A stretch of DNA of 64,000 nt from Ochromonas danica (taxonomy: Eukaryota; Sar; Chrysophyceae; Chromulinales; Chromulinaceae), in NCBI GenBank assembly GCA_015146655.1, contig VKHL01000066.1, forward strand, positions 62,001-126,000, written 5' to 3'. Positions 35,155-47,300 of this stretch are shown piece by piece. The notes below the pieces were generated by a model, which made no database searches, was not told the origin of the DNA, and was given only the letters and a program-made list of their open reading frames with translations. Both the position numbers and the translations under genes were made by a program. Positions within the stretch are counted from its first letter, which is position 1. Each line of letters starts with the position of its first letter.

Positions 35155-37503
35155 TTACATTCTCCCTGAGGATGGGACAGGAGGAACTGGAGCAGAGTGA
35201 GGGATTGGAGGTGGCATGGTGGTACCCGGAGGAGGTGCCATCATTGCCGCGGGATTTGAAGCTCTGGATGCCGCTGACAAGTTCTTCAACTCCGTGATGA
35301 TGAAAGCGCACAGCTTCATGAAGCCAAACGCGTCACCCTATGTTTCATCATCATCATATCTTCAGTGTCAAGACGAATGGAAAAGAATGAATTCTCTCAC
35401 CTCAACTCGTTGGAAGTCGAGCAAGTAAATGTTCTGTTGAACTTTGTACAAAGAGAGGGCAATCTTTATCCGCGGATCCAGAAGCCGACTATGTGCGTGC
35501 AGACCTTCCAAAGAAAACGAAGAATCTACTTTGGTCCTCTTGTGTCCATCGTCTTCAAGATCATCATTGCCGGCTTCGAGGTCGTCGAGAGCCGGTTCCC
35601 ACATCATCATACTGTCCATGCCTCCTTCAGCATCTTCGTCCATTTGCATAACTTCAGTCTATTATATCCAAGAAAACATAATCATCAAATATTACAATAG
35701 GAACTGAAGAAAGCAGACTGGTTGACCTGAACAGGCTGACGATGACGTGAACGATGATGACCTGAATAGCTATTACCATTCTCCCGATTGGAAGAAGAGA
35801 CAGAATTTCGGGGTAAGCTTATGGTTGAATTTTCCAGTAAGGCTGTTAGAGAAGAGCCATGGGGTGTGCCGGGAGTACTGCACTTGGGGAGAAGACCAGA
35901 AGTGTAACGCCACAAACAGAGAACGCGGTAGTTGTTCACTTGATGCCAAGTGCACTTCAGTGCTTGCATTGCCTTGTAAACTTCATTCATGACATGAGCA
36001 GGATCCTTTTTCGATTGTATACCCAGATACCATCGTCTCCTTCGGCTGGTGAGGTCGCGACTATCTGGTTGTGCAGGTGGACGACCTCCAGGGCCCGTGA
36101 TACTCAGCAGATTCACCTTCTCCGAGGTATTAGCACTGCTAAGCGTCGAACCTTTCATAGAACTTTCCGCTCTAATAGAGCCTGGGCCAGGGCTAAGCAA
36201 CATGCTACTCGAAAGACGCGGAGAGGATCCAGGTGGTGTTGTCGACGCATCTTGCAGTGCCAGCACCACGTCCTCTATGCGTTTCTTGTGGCGCTTCTCA
36301 TCCAAAAGGAGATCATAGGCGACTTTTAGGTCATGCTTCGCAGGATTGTGTATGGCTGCATCCTTGTTAATAACTGCATCAGCAACCTCGGCGGGGTTCA
36401 CACCGCGAATGGGCAGTTGGCAAACCTTTTCGACAATCTCCGGATCCAGAGAGCGTTCTTGCAATTCAATCATAGCAGGAGGTAGGGTAAGATAGGCTGG
36501 TAGCTTGTGTTGATACCAAGGATGAGCACGCACTTCTGACATGGTAATGCGTTTGATGGGGTCGACCACCAACATGCGCAGAATAAGCTCCCTTGCAGAC
36601 TGGCTGAGATGGGAGGGCAGACTGTACATTCCAGATTTAATCTTCTTGAATAGGTTGGGAATACTTTCATCATCGAAGGGCAATGTTCCACAAAGCAAAG
36701 CATAGAGAATCACTCCACAGGACCAGACATCCACCTCTGGCCCAGCATAAAGATTGCCTGAGATTACCTCAGGAGCAGCATAGTTGGGTGAGCCGCACGA
36801 TGTGCGAAGAAAATCTCCATCATGGGCCACATTGGAAAGACCAAAGTCTGCAATTTTAATGTTGTTGTCAGCGTCCAACAAAAGGTTTTCAGGCTTCAGA
36901 TCTCGGTGCACGATGCGATGATGGTGACAATACTCTATGCCTGCAACAATCTAAATACCGGAAGAGTCAACGGAAAGAAAGCGAGAAACAATAGTAGGAT
37001 AGAAAGAAGGATTAGTGGATTATAAGAAGCGGGGTAAAGAAGAAAGGCCTACTTGATGGAAAAAGTGGCGCGCCTCGTCGGGTGGCAGACGACCTCGCGA
37101 GACGATGTAATCGAAGAGCTCGCCGCCAGAGACGAACTCCATGATAACGAAGATATCTGAAGGAGTGTCGATCACTTCATAGAGGCGGATGATGTGCGGA
37201 TGCGTGCACATTTTGAGGATGTTGATCTCGCGCCGGACCTTCTCGGCCATTTCCATGTGCTTGATCTTGCCTTTGTTCAAAATCTTCACCGCCACCTTCA
37301 AGCCTGTGATGATGTGGTGGGCAACTATACGACAATTTTCAAAGAATATAGAAAATGGAAGGCAGTCGTGACATATGAGACGAAGAGAGAAGGCGGGGGC
37401 AATTGGTTCGGCGGAGATACTCACGTTTCACTTTGCCGAAGGCTCCAATGCCGAGCGTCTTGCCCAGACGATACTGTGCAAGCACGATGGGGGCGTTATC
37501 CAT
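35155..37503 (-). CDS. PRKAA: AMP-activated / SNF1 protein kinase catalytic subunit alpha
   Basis: Exons 37503-37425, 37324-37053, 36950-35696, 35651-35401 and 35337-35155 give 679 residues. The kinase domain has LGKTLGIGAFGKVK (glycine loop), VAVKILNKGKI (catalytic Lys), IVHRDLKPENLLL (catalytic loop), IADFGLSNV (DFG) and the activation loop FLRTSCGSPNYAAPEV, whose Thr is the LKB1-type phosphosite. The autoinhibitory/UBA segment (LPIRGVNPAEVADAVINKD) and the C-terminal regulatory domain with RRWYLGIQSKKDPAHVMNEV follow. This makes it AMPK/SNF1 rather than a related CAMK. The C-terminal domain is interrupted by about 130 Ser- and acid-rich residues between NNYRVLCLWR and IKIALSLYKVQQNIYLLDF, and it ends with FGFMKLCAFIITELKNL. 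The enzyme senses low energy and, among other tasks, promotes autophagy. Confidence 0.95.
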
Positions 37504-38425
37504 AGTCTAGATAGGAAAGAAAGGGAAATTATTTTGGGACGACCGCTTGAAAGCTTCGCTTCTTTGTCGATCCAGCTGAGCTGCCCTGCCTGCTGCTGCG
37601 TGGGTCTGTTTGCTGGAAATGTGAGATGCAAATCGTAAATTAAGAGATTTTCGAGGAAACGGGTTTTGGCCAGGAAGTTGCACGAGCGCTGCAACAGGAG
37701 CAGTTGAGATCGAGAATTCCTTGGAATTGCTAATTGCTGTTCCGCCGCTTTCCTCTCCTCGCCTTGTGTTGCTTCACCTCACCGCATCTTGCCTTTCTTC
37801 ACTTCGCTTTGCTTTTCCTTGTTGATCATCGAATATGACACCACATGGCTGATTGTTGTTAATAAGAACTAACTGTCCCGTCCCTTGCTGTTGGCAGGGT
37901 AGGGGAGGGGTAGGTCACGGGATGACCCTCAGACCCTGCTATGGAAAGAATTTCAATGGAAAATTGGTTTGTTATGCAAAATTCTACGAGGAATGTCGAG
38001 CTGTGCAAAGATAATTATGCTCTGTAGGCCTCATCAACAAACTACAGCAGCAGCAAATAAGGCAGTCAATCTTGCTTGAAGAAGTGCTGACGAATCCAAA
38101 GAATTCCAACCCAATTCCATCCTTTTGGCGGCTCAGGCTATCGTTGGCTGAGTGTATCTCTCCATGGGCAGCTTGCCTCCTTGGGAATGCACAAGTGCAC
38201 TTAGGGAACTTTTTGACTGTAATTCTTAATCTATATACCTTGTTTAATGGATTACGGAGAAAAGTTCGCCAGCGTAAGTGATTCATTTAGACCTAGTCGT
38301 CAACCCACTTTGTGGATCAACACACCGGAATTGCATCAAAAACGCGTTTCTCGGAACCTGCCACAAAGGCTGAATGTCCCACGGAATCGTTTTGAAGACT
38401 TCATTACGTGCAGCTTGCAATCGCG
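37504..38425. promoter_or_regulatory. Divergent upstream region of AMPK alpha and the armadillo gene
   Basis: About 920 bp between two oppositely oriented starts. Open frames here are short and without recognisable domains. A G-rich patch (GGTAGGGGAGGGGTAGG, around 37898-37914) is the only compositional oddity. Confidence 0.4.
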
Positions 38426-39440
38426 ATGTTGGGTGGATTGTTTGGTAAGAAGTCTTCGAAGAAAAGCGATTTTGAAATAGTGGAGGATGATGAAGAGCAA
38501 GGTGGGCCTCTCTTTACCCTGCCCTTATCTGTTGCCTGCACTCTCTCACCACTGCTTGTCACTCCGCGAAGACTCCGAGTTCTTGAAAGCTCTCCAGGTT
38601 AATCTTTCTCGCCTTATTTCCTATGCTGAGAGCGCGGATGTTCAACTGCAGCGAGAAGTACGTCTCTTATCTCTCTTCTGTTTGCCATTGTGATGGTGCT
38701 TACGGCTGCCTTGGAATGGCTAGGTCGCAGAGAAGTTGGCCAACGAGGCGGTGAAGTCTGCGCGTCAAGTGCAGATCGTGCAATACGGAGGACTGAAGTT
38801 GCTCATTCCGCTGACGAAGTCTGTAGACCAGGAAGTGCAGCGCCTTGCTGCCCATGCCCTAGCCAACCTATCCGTTAATGCTGATAACCAACGCCTTATG
38901 GCCGAGGAAGGTGCTATCGAAAGTCTCATTGGTTTGCTGGAGTCCAGCAATGAGCTCATTCAGCGTCAAGCTGCTAAATCGCTCGCAAACCTGGGCGTTC
39001 ATCACGACAACAAGGCCAAGATCGCGGATGCAGGTGGTATTCCTCGCCTCGTACGCCTTGCAGGCCACAAGCAGATCTCTGTCCGCATTGAGGCTATCGC
39101 TGCCTTGGCTAACCTGGCCGTTAACGATAACAACGAGATCGAGATTGTGCGGATGGGTGGGTTGGATCCTATTGTGGAGGGTTGTGCCACAGCCGCAGCA
39201 GCACTTACCTCTCCGTCCCTCTCGAGTCGTAATGAGAGAGAGATTGGCCACCTTGAAGAGTTGGCTACTCAATGTGCACGTGCGCTGCGAAATCTTTCAG
39301 TCAATCCTCACAACAAAACACAGATGGCTGTGTTAGGTGCTTCGCGGCACCTGCAGCTTCTTATCAACTACTCTAATGAGCGCATCTCCCAACAGGCCCG
39401 CCGAGCTCTACGCAACCTTGACTACACAACTTCCAAATAG
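38426..39440 (+). CDS. Armadillo-repeat protein
   Basis: Exons 38426-38501, 38572-38657 and 38724-39440 give 292 residues. After a short Lys-rich start (MLGGLFGKKSSKKSDFEIVE), residues about 75-290 form ARM repeats: IVQYGGLKLLIPLTKS, VQRLAAHALANLSVNADNQ, IQRQAAKSLANLGVHHDN, VRIEAIAALANLAVNDNN, and CARALRNLSVNPHNK. The repeated L-x-N-L-[SA]-[VT]-N pattern is closest to Vac8/ARMC-type proteins that dock several partners. The glycine at position 3 is not a classical myristoylation site (MLGG rather than MG), so membrane attachment is not supported. Partners and role are unknown. Confidence 0.85.
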
Positions 39441-39710
39441 AGGACAGGGTATTCTTTGAGGAATGTCATACTATACGAAGGTAGAGCATTAGTTGAAGCT
39501 ATACGGCAGCCATACATTGTAACATAAGGGTGTGATCACTTTTCTGTGTCACGAACATCTAATCGCCTACAGAAAGGTACAGTTGGCTTTCAGTATCAGA
39601 GTAACACAGCAGTTGCTGTCCAAAACAAATAACGGACTAGTAGGGGAATTTGATCACTGCCGCTTCATCCTCCAGAAGAATTTACCAAAAACAAGAAAGA
39701 AAGATTGCAC

Positions 39711-41192
39711 TCAGCCTTCTTCGACCCGCGATTGTTCTTGCTCCACTTTCAACTGGGTTCCCACTTTGGGAAACTCATATAGTTGTTCAATGTTCGACTC
39801 GATATTGGGCCATCCAACCATTTGAACGACCCTAATTTCTTTGAGAGACTGACAGACTTGTGCCATTCGATGCAGCAAAGACTCTTCCAGTGCCAAAGTG
39901 CGACCCGATGGGATTTGGACAGTGATTCGTAGCTTATGTAACCGATAACTTGGCAAAGGATCGACCCCTTCGGTTAAAGCCAGATGCTGCAACAATCGCG
40001 CAGCTGAAGTCAGGCGCATGCTCTGGAGTGTGACTGCGTGCAAGCCAGGCAACAGTTCGTCCAACCAGCTCTCCACAGCCTCGCTCTCTTCTATGGGCCA
40101 TAGCATATTTAGATTTAAAGGCCAAATGCGTTGAAGTGCGACACCAAACTCTAGCCAGAATCGTTGCGTTAGAGGGTAGGGACCATGAAGATCAAGACTA
40201 GCGGGTTGTTGAGCAATGCGTTGGTAAACGACTTCACGGCCCACGACTCGTCTTAAATCAGGGCACTCTCTGAGTAAGGAAGGTAGTTCTTGCAGAACCA
40301 AGGGACCACGGACTTCCAGCGAGCGCAGGCGAGGTAGAGCAGACGCGATGTTAGAGAGATAAGTTTCACCAGGTGCGAGGTGGTCTGTGAGAGTGAGATG
40401 CATCAACCTGGGTAGCATCGACAGACAAGAGTGAAATGCCTCCGGAGATACGGTATCTACGAAAGTGCAGAGGTCCAGACTATCAATCTTCGAACAGCGT
40501 GACAGAGCGCCCAGGGTATCGTCAGACAGGCTTCTACAGCAGATTGCCAGCGCTCGCAGAGTCGGTCTCAGACGCGACAGCAGAGCCGTAGCTGTGACAT
40601 CGGTATAAAGATAGTCGTAATCAGCAATGTAGGTCTGCAAAATGACGTGATCCAGCGCGAGTTGTGGCAAAGCCAAGATTAGAGCAAGTGTGGCATCGTC
40701 CAGCTGGTGCCACGCCGAGAGGTCCAGTCGACGAAGGTTGGGGAAGCGCAGAAATACATCATAGAGCTCAGAGGAGGCCAAAGTGAGTGGGCGTTGCGCG
40801 GATTTGGACAGAGAAAGCGTCTGCACGCAGGAGAGGTCCCACAGCGGGTATTCGAAGAGAGAAGGCAGCCAGCAGGCCTCGAGGTGGACCTGCAACAGAT
40901 GCAACTCACGACTTTGCTTCCAACAGAGCTGTTCAAAGACATTCCTCTGAGAAAGCTTGTAGTCGTCCACAAAGTCACAGCTAGGCATGAGGCGGAAGAT
41001 CTGTAGGAAAAAGGGTCGCAGACCGTGACTTGTGCAAGCGATGTCCAGGGAAGACAGATCTCTGCTTGTCCCTATCCACTGATCCAAGATCAAAACGCCC
41101 AGCTCCACTGGCAGGTCAAAGAGTAGTGCCATCCTTATGAGAGATGGATGGAAATGGATCAGAGACAGCAGAAGAAAAGTCAGCAGGAGCAT
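39711..41192 (-). CDS. F-box/LRR-like protein
   Basis: Single-exon gene. The stop is at 39711; the start is either the ATG at 41192 (493 residues, with a hydrophobic leader LLLTFLLLSLIHFH) or, more likely, the ATG at 41132 (473 residues), which begins MALLFDLPVELGVLILDQW. That beginning resembles an F-box (LP-x-E...W...DLSSLDIACTS). Leucine-rich repeats of the ribonuclease-inhibitor/AMN1 kind follow: LRRLDLSAWHQLDDATLALI, IDSLDLCTFVDTVSPEAF, LMHLTLTDHLAPGETYL, LRSLEVRGPLVLQELPSLL. Such proteins select substrates for SCF ubiquitin ligases, but the F-box is divergent. The gene is divergent from the MMSDH gene. Confidence 0.6.
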   Translation of the reverse strand: MLLLTFLLLSLIHFHPSLIRMALLFDLPVELGVLILDQWIGTSRDLSSLDIACTSHGLRPFFLQIFRLMPSCDFVDDYKLSQRNVFEQLCWKQSRELHLLQVHLEACWLPSLFEYPLWDLSCVQTLSLSKSAQRPLTLASSELYDVFLRFPNLRRLDLSAWHQLDDATLALILALPQLALDHVILQTYIADYDYLYTDVTATALLSRLRPTLRALAICCRSLSDDTLGALSRCSKIDSLDLCTFVDTVSPEAFHSCLSMLPRLMHLTLTDHLAPGETYLSNIASALPRLRSLEVRGPLVLQELPSLLRECPDLRRVVGREVVYQRIAQQPASLDLHGPYPLTQRFWLEFGVALQRIWPLNLNMLWPIEESEAVESWLDELLPGLHAVTLQSMRLTSAARLLQHLALTEGVDPLPSYRLHKLRITVQIPSGRTLALEESLLHRMAQVCQSLKEIRVVQMVGWPNIESNIEQLYEFPKVGTQLKVEQEQSRVEEG

Positions 41193-41390
41193 TCATTCCC
41201 AAACATCCAAAACACCAAATCGTTGAAACAGCCTCTTGGCCGTTTGTTTCGTCAAAAACAGCCTGGAAGTTGAAGTGGAACGGTGCGTGTTCCGGTTTTG
41301 CGCGGGGGATCGGAACAAGCCAGAAGCCGCGGGTGTTGTGGATCCTCTGCTTGGCTGCTCCTGGCTTGCACCAGATAAACTCAATCGGCA

Positions 41391-42998
41391 ATGATCTCCT
41401 CCCAGCTGACCAAGACCTGCTCTCCTCTTTCGCTGCGTGTTCTCCGTGCGCTACGTTACTCCTCTTCCTCGTCGATTCCGGTGGTCCAGAACTTCATCAA
41501 TGGCCGCTTCGAAAACTCTAAGACGGACAAGTTTATAGACGTAGTGAATCCGGCTACCCAAGAAGTTCTCAGCCGTGTGCCCGAGACTACTATCGAAGAG
41601 TTGAAGCGTGCCGAAGAGGGTGCCTTGCAAGCCTTCAAATCTTGGAGAGAGGTCCCCGTGCAGCAGAGACAAAGGATCTTCTTCAAGCTGCAGGCCCTCA
41701 TTCGCGAGCACACCGAAGAGCTAGCGAAAAGCATCACTTTAGAGCAGGGTAAAACGTTGCCTGATGCTCGTGGGGATGTCTTCCGTGGTCTTGAGGTGGT
41801 GGAGACTGCGTGCTCCATGGGCTCACACATTATGGGAGAGACGCTTGGCGGCTTGGCTACTGGTGTGGATACCTACAGCTATCGCCAGCCTTTGGGGGTG
41901 ACTGCTGGCATCTGTCCATTCAACTTCCCTGCGATGATCCCTCTTTGGATGTTTCCTGTGTCACTTGTCTGTGGAAACACCATGATACTCAAGCCCAGCG
42001 AGAAGGATCCTGGAGCTGCCATGCTCCTCGCGAAGCTCGCCCAAGAAGCTGGTGTACCTGATGGAGTTCTGCAGGTTATTCATGGTGCGCACCAAACGGT
42101 CAATTTCCTTTGCGATGCTCCCTCAGTGCGCGCCATCTCCTTTGTAGGAGGTGATGTGGCTGGAAAATATATCCATGCCCGTGGTACTGCCAACGGAAAG
42201 CGTGTGCAGGCTAATTTGGGAGCAAAGAATCATGCTACCATCCTCCCTGATGCACCTTACGAACATACAGTTAATTCCATCTTGTCTGCTGCCTTTGGAG
42301 CTGCTGGTCAACGCTGTATGGCTCTCTCTGTGGTTATCTTTGTGGGAGAATCGAAGGAAATGATCAAGGATATTACCCAGCGCGCCCGAAAATTGAAGGT
42401 TGGACCTGGATGGGTGGATGGTGTTGACGTTGGACCTGTAATTACCAAGCAATCCAAGCAACGCATTCATGATCTCATTGCCCAAGGCGCTGCCCACAAG
42501 GATGTTGAGTTGCTGCTTGATGGCCGAGTTGATATTAACTATGTTAATGACTCGGTTAACAAAAGCGGCAACTTTGTGGGTCCTACTATTCTCCATAATG
42601 TCAAGACAGACAACCCTTCATACTTGCAAGAGATCTTTGGTCCTGTCTTGGTGACCATCTGCGTCGATACTTTGGAAGAAGCCATCGCACTCACAAATAA
42701 GTCTCGATATGGCAATGGATGTGCTATCTTCACTCAGTCAGGAGCTGCTGCCCGTAAGTTTCAGCATGAGATTGATGTTGGGCAGGTTGGCATCAATCTC
42801 CCCATCCCTGTGCCTTTGCCTTTCTTCTCATTCACTGGCTCTCGTGGGTCGATCGCTGGTGATGTCCATTTCTATGGAAAACAAGGAGCTCAGTTCTACA
42901 CTCAAATTAAGACAATCAGCAGCAATTGGGATAGCCGTGCCATCTGCACCAACAGCAGTTCTCTTTCCATGGCGATGCCTACCTTGGGCAACAAATAA
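41391..42998 (+). CDS. ALDH6A1: Methylmalonate-semialdehyde dehydrogenase (CoA-acylating), mitochondrial
   Basis: Intronless, 535 residues. The N-terminus ([20 protein letters not shown]) is rich in Ser, Arg and Leu without acids and reads as a mitochondrial presequence. The mature enzyme starts near [20 protein letters not shown]. Diagnostic motifs are [68 protein letters not shown] with the nucleophilic Cys, and [19 protein letters not shown] near the C-terminus, all specific to the MMSDH branch of the ALDH family. It oxidises malonate and methylmalonate semialdehydes to acetyl- and propionyl-CoA with CoA and NAD in valine and pyrimidine breakdown. The last 20 residues are Ser-rich and not conserved. 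Confidence 0.96.
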   Translation: MISSQLTKTCSPLSLRVLRALRYSSSSSIPVVQNFINGRFENSKTDKFIDVVNPATQEVLSRVPETTIEELKRAEEGALQAFKSWREVPVQQRQRIFFKLQALIREHTEELAKSITLEQGKTLPDARGDVFRGLEVVETACSMGSHIMGETLGGLATGVDTYSYRQPLGVTAGICPFNFPAMIPLWMFPVSLVCGNTMILKPSEKDPGAAMLLAKLAQEAGVPDGVLQVIHGAHQTVNFLCDAPSVRAISFVGGDVAGKYIHARGTANGKRVQANLGAKNHATILPDAPYEHTVNSILSAAFGAAGQRCMALSVVIFVGESKEMIKDITQRARKLKVGPGWVDGVDVGPVITKQSKQRIHDLIAQGAAHKDVELLLDGRVDINYVNDSVNKSGNFVGPTILHNVKTDNPSYLQEIFGPVLVTICVDTLEEAIALTNKSRYGNGCAIFTQSGAAARKFQHEIDVGQVGINLPIPVPLPFFSFTGSRGSIAGDVHFYGKQGAQFYTQIKTISSNWDSRAICTNSSSLSMAMPTLGNK

Positions 42999-43219
42999 AC
43001 AGCTTCGTATCTCAGATCGATCCTTAAGATCCTGCTGGTATCTTGACTTCTAAACCTTTGCTCGCATCGGTATGCGATGATGTAGCCGTTAGCTTGATAT
43101 TATTCACTACTTCCTCAGATTTTTAACTTAATCAAAAGGGAGCTGCTACGCATAGTAGTGAGATGTTTCAAAATCAAGGAGTACACAAAAATGACATGTA
43201 AAGTAGACGATTTATGATA

Positions 43220-44266
43220 CTAGCAAAGTCGCCAAAGGTCCGGGAAGCAGTTTTCGACTTGCTTCTCAGTTTGTAACTTCCTCAGATGATGTAACAGATT
43301 GGCCTGTGCAGATAGCCAAACTCCACGAGGCAGCTGTCCATAAACTGCATCAACAAGCTGCAGTGAAGACGTCCATCTTCCTTTCTTAAGGGCTGCGATG
43401 ACCTCACTCTCTCGGTGTAGACGGTGCCGGATATAATCCTCGATCTTCTGCAAACCACTCGACCGTATCACAGGACCATGGCCAGGGTAGAGTGTGTGTA
43501 GTGTATCAACACTCTCGTTCAATAGGCACCGCAGTTTCACTAAGGACCTCATGTAGAGAAAAAGGTCGTCGAAGACAGCTGTTCCACAGCCAAGAACGCA
43601 GTCACCAGTGAAGATTGCACCGTCAGCATGGAAGAGAAAGGCGACATGGTCATCCGTGTGTCCCGGAGTGTAGACAGCTTGGAGAGAAAGCTTATCATCC
43701 AAGTGGAAGAATTGGTTGTCTTCGATGGTCAAACAGTCGAAGCCAAGGGCGGGGTAACGTTCTCCTTCAGCTTTGCGCTTGTAAACAAGCGGCAAAGGAA
43801 GCATTGCCTCGTCACGAAGAGCTCTTAAGATAGCAAGCACGCCGCCTTGGTGGTCGGCGTGGCCATGAGTGAGGAGGATCGCTTTGATGGAAGTGATTGC
43901 TTTTGCTCTCAGGAGTTGCAGAAGCTTGGGCAGAACAAGGTTGGCTGACCACGCTTCGCCAGTATCGATAAGGAAAGCCTCTTTCTTTGTCTGGCTGAAG
44001 ATGACGTAGAGATTTGTGCCCTGTAAAGTGTGGGCTCCGGGATTTTGCCCGAGAAGGCGGAAAGTGGAAGCTGAGAGCTGCTCGACATCGTCGACGGGTG
44101 GCAACCCAGCGTCAGACTTCGAAGGGGAGATACGATGGATAAGACTCCAAAGAAATGATGTTCTTAGATTCTCGTAGAGCTGATGAAGAACCCACCCAAT
44201 CACGCCCCAGAAGACAGACACGACCATCTTTCGCTTTCCTTTCTCTTTCCAGCAAAGTTCACGCAT
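43220..44266 (-). CDS. LACTB2: Metallo-beta-lactamase-fold hydrolase, LACTB2-like
   Basis: 348 residues from the first in-frame ATG at 44266 (MRELCWKEKGKRKMVVSVFW); the open frame extends a little further upstream without an ATG. A hydrophobic stretch MVVSVFWGVIGWVLHQLY near residues 14-31 may be a membrane anchor or targeting signal. The zinc-binding core has FLIDTGEAW, ILLTHGHADHQGG (HxHxDH), YTPGHTDDHVAF, IFTGDCVLG and LYPGHGPVI, followed by the C-terminal helical winged segment RHRLHRESEVIAALKKGRWT typical of LACTB2. Animal LACTB2 is a mitochondrial single-strand endoribonuclease; plant relatives are less well defined. It is divergent from Sec8, with fewer than 100 bp between starts. Confidence 0.88.
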   Translation of the reverse strand: MRELCWKEKGKRKMVVSVFWGVIGWVLHQLYENLRTSFLWSLIHRISPSKSDAGLPPVDDVEQLSASTFRLLGQNPGAHTLQGTNLYVIFSQTKKEAFLIDTGEAWSANLVLPKLLQLLRAKAITSIKAILLTHGHADHQGGVLAILRALRDEAMLPLPLVYKRKAEGERYPALGFDCLTIEDNQFFHLDDKLSLQAVYTPGHTDDHVAFLFHADGAIFTGDCVLGCGTAVFDDLFLYMRSLVKLRCLLNESVDTLHTLYPGHGPVIRSSGLQKIEDYIRHRLHRESEVIAALKKGRWTSSLQLVDAVYGQLPRGVWLSAQANLLHHLRKLQTEKQVENCFPDLWRLC

Positions 44267-44362
44267 CGTAAGAATAGATGCCACCAGAGCAGCCAACCCG
44301 CAGCTTCATAGGCGGGAGTAGCAAATCTAGTACCAAATCTCAATCTAATCTAGTACCAGATC
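44267..44362. promoter_or_regulatory. Very short divergent promoter between LACTB2-like gene and Sec8
   Basis: 96 bp separate the two chosen start codons. The imperfect tandem CTAGTACCAAATCTCAATCT / CTAGTACCAGATCATG lies in it, repeating CTAGTACCA (around 44328 and 44350). Confidence 0.45.
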
Positions 44363-47300
44363 ATGAGTAACTACGATGCTGAGAAGCTCTTCAAGCGATT
44401 GGATGTGGAGCTTTTGGAAAATATTGAAAGTCAGTACTTCCAAGAGCCGCGGGAGTTCCGATCTCTCATCGAAGTGCTTAAAGTGTTGAACGATCGCGTC
44501 GAGCAGCTCAACCGCACCCACGACTTCACAAGCGACCTGCAGACTGCCTTCCGAGTGAGTTTCTCCTTCAAATAAGGGGCGTTCTGGTAGTTGTTGGTGA
44601 TCAAACGTTCTGCTGATGACAGGAGAAAGCACCGCGACAGCTGCGCCTACAACAGCAGCTCGATATTGTGAACAAGGTAATCATGCCTACACACCTTAAG
44701 AGACTGCTGTCATTTCGTGACATCTACACGTGCATATATATATAGGTGATTGAAGAGGTGGTGACCTTTCAGCATGGTGGCTTGAACCACAGCGTGGACA
44801 CCATGGGTGACGTCGTTCGCGAATATAGTCATGGTAGAGAGGAGATCAAGGCGCTGCGAGTGGCTCTAGCAGAGACCAAGTCTGTGCTTACGGCTAAGAA
44901 GGATGCAAAGACCTCTCTACGAGAGCTTTGGCTGAAGAAGGTCGAGTTGCAGGAGTCGCTGCGCATGGTGCGCGACCTCGAGGAGCTCAAAAACACTCCT
45001 CTGAAAGTTCAGCATCTAATGTCCCAGAAGAAATATCTTACCACGGTGGTATGCTTGTCTTCGTCGGTGAAGAAAATGTTTGGAGAAGATCTTGTCCGTG
45101 TTGGGGCGCTGGTCTCTGTGAGAGAGAAGATTATGGACCTCAAGGAAGTTCTACTTGAGAGTTGTGTGGCAGAATTGAAGGAGGCAGTCATCGGAGGAGT
45201 TCCAGAGTTTGAGTTGAAAGAATTGCAGCACACTACAAGATCTGATACTGAGGAGGAAGCTTCGGACGCTCGGTCTGAGGTGATGAGTGTTGTCAACGCT
45301 TCCCAACACCTCGACGACAGCCGCTCCGTTGTTTCCTTTCGCCCTCCGCCTTCAACACCACAGACAGGGCCAAGCGGAGGGTTTAGTGTATATCGTCTTT
45401 CTCAAGAAGGATCCATGGGGTCAAGTGCTGTGTTCAGCTGGTCTCTGGACTTGCGCGAAGTGGATGAGAGCGCGGAAGCTGTGCTCCTGGATCCCTCGTC
45501 AGCGGGTCCGCTCTTTATACGCCTACTCGTAAAGACTGTCCATCTGCTACATTGCGAAGAAGATGTTGAACGTATGGTTCTAGATAATCTCCAACAATCA
45601 TTCATCGATCATGTCTTGGTCCCGTTCAAGGACATGGTGCAAAGCCAGCTCCAAGCCGCTCTCAACGAAATGCCAGCCTTCGGCTCAGAGGAGGAAGAAG
45701 TTGTCTTCCACGGTCGAGTCTTTTGTCGATATGTGAGTTCTTTACTCGATGCTTTGTTGGGAATGGTGCAAAGACTACTCTATGTTTGCCGCCTCTTGGC
45801 TGTCAGCAAAGACCTTCACCAAGAGACGAGCAACTCGCAGAAAAGCTCGGGAACTGTATTAGCCGTTGCCGCTACCACGCCGGTCGCTCAAATGACTGCT
45901 AATGAGACTAGCAAGAAAGTCATTCTTGAGCTTTGGGATGATTTAGAGTCTCTCTTGGTGCGTGAAATGCGAGTTCATCTATTGGAAATGGAAGTGGAGA
46001 AGATATCAGACAGACCCACCTCTGTACAGTTGCCCAAATCCTTCACAGAGCAAAAGCTTTCTTCGCCATTTCCATCCTCTACTAAAGGAGCACAACGACG
46101 GGGACGCCGAGCCAGCAGTTTGTTGGGAGGTGAAGGGGAAGATGATGAAGAGCGTCGTCTATTTGAAGGATGGCTAGTTTTCAAGCCTTCAGCGCGCCAT
46201 TCTGCCTCGCTTTTTCGCAAGGCCGTAGCTTATTCTATCAAATGCTCGCGAATCTTAAAAGACAATGGTTTGGAGGAGGAACCGTCCGACTCTCTTAAGA
46301 CATCCTCACCTGTCCCAACGCGTGGTTTAACAGTCCTAGAGAGTCAAGCACGTAACGCGATGATTTTTGCTTCTTCTTCATCTGGGCAACCAATCCAGCA
46401 GAACAAAGTGTTGCTCATGCTACAGCAATTCCTTGAGTCTGAACTTGTTCCTGTTATTCAGTCAGATGTCAATCAAGCAATCCGAGAATTGCAGTTACAT
46501 GCCGAGTATTTTGCTTGGAATGCGCAAGTCTCTGGCTTGGAATCTTGGGTGCCAAATCCTGAAGCCTGCACTGTTGCTTGGCCAATGTGCGAGACACTCT
46601 TCCGTTACTGGTTGCAGCTATTTCAACATCGAACGATGGTAACCGTTGTTATCGACCGACTTATTCGTGGTTTTGCTCTATCTGCTCGAGAGGCCCGCGA
46701 ATCATCAACATTTTCTTTCGTTAGTGCTGAAGGGAGCTTCAATAAGCAGATGTGCAAGGTTATGCGCGGCGACCCGCTATACTGGCAATATAAGCAGCGT
46801 GTACATGGTGGAAGACGTTCGCTTGAGGAGGCATTGCAAACAGCTTCTTCCAGCGCCAGTGTCAGCGGTGGAATCGCTGATGGTATCCCCCTTGATGATC
46901 GAGCAATGCTGGCGCTCTATGTTAAAGAAGTTTCTGTACTTTGGGGGACTCCTTTCTGGGACCTCACGAGTGGTTCTTATCCTGTCAACTCGCAAAAAGT
47001 AAGTAGCGAAGGAAATACGCGTCTTTCTGTTTTCTCCCTTGTTAATATTTTGTGTTCAGGTGTTGAAAAGTTCGGCGGTGCTTGGCGGATTGGCATGCAA
47101 TAGCTATTGTGCTGATTGGCTAGTGCGAAGGACGATCCATCTTGCCAACCATACCAGTCGTCAGGGAGCAGGCGCACTGCTGCAAACTTTGGCCTTTTCG
47201 TCTGCCGCCTCTTCTTCACCTACACCCGGCATATCAAAATCTTTGAGGCAAGAGCTGTATGAGTCTAAATCTCAGTTGGCTCAAATGGTCCTCGAAGCTC

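Noticed and set aside
41133-41192. Signal peptide on the F-box/LRR-like protein from the ATG at 41192
   Set aside because: The second ATG at 41132 begins directly with the F-box-like segment, so the hydrophobic leader is probably untranslated; kept only as an alternative.
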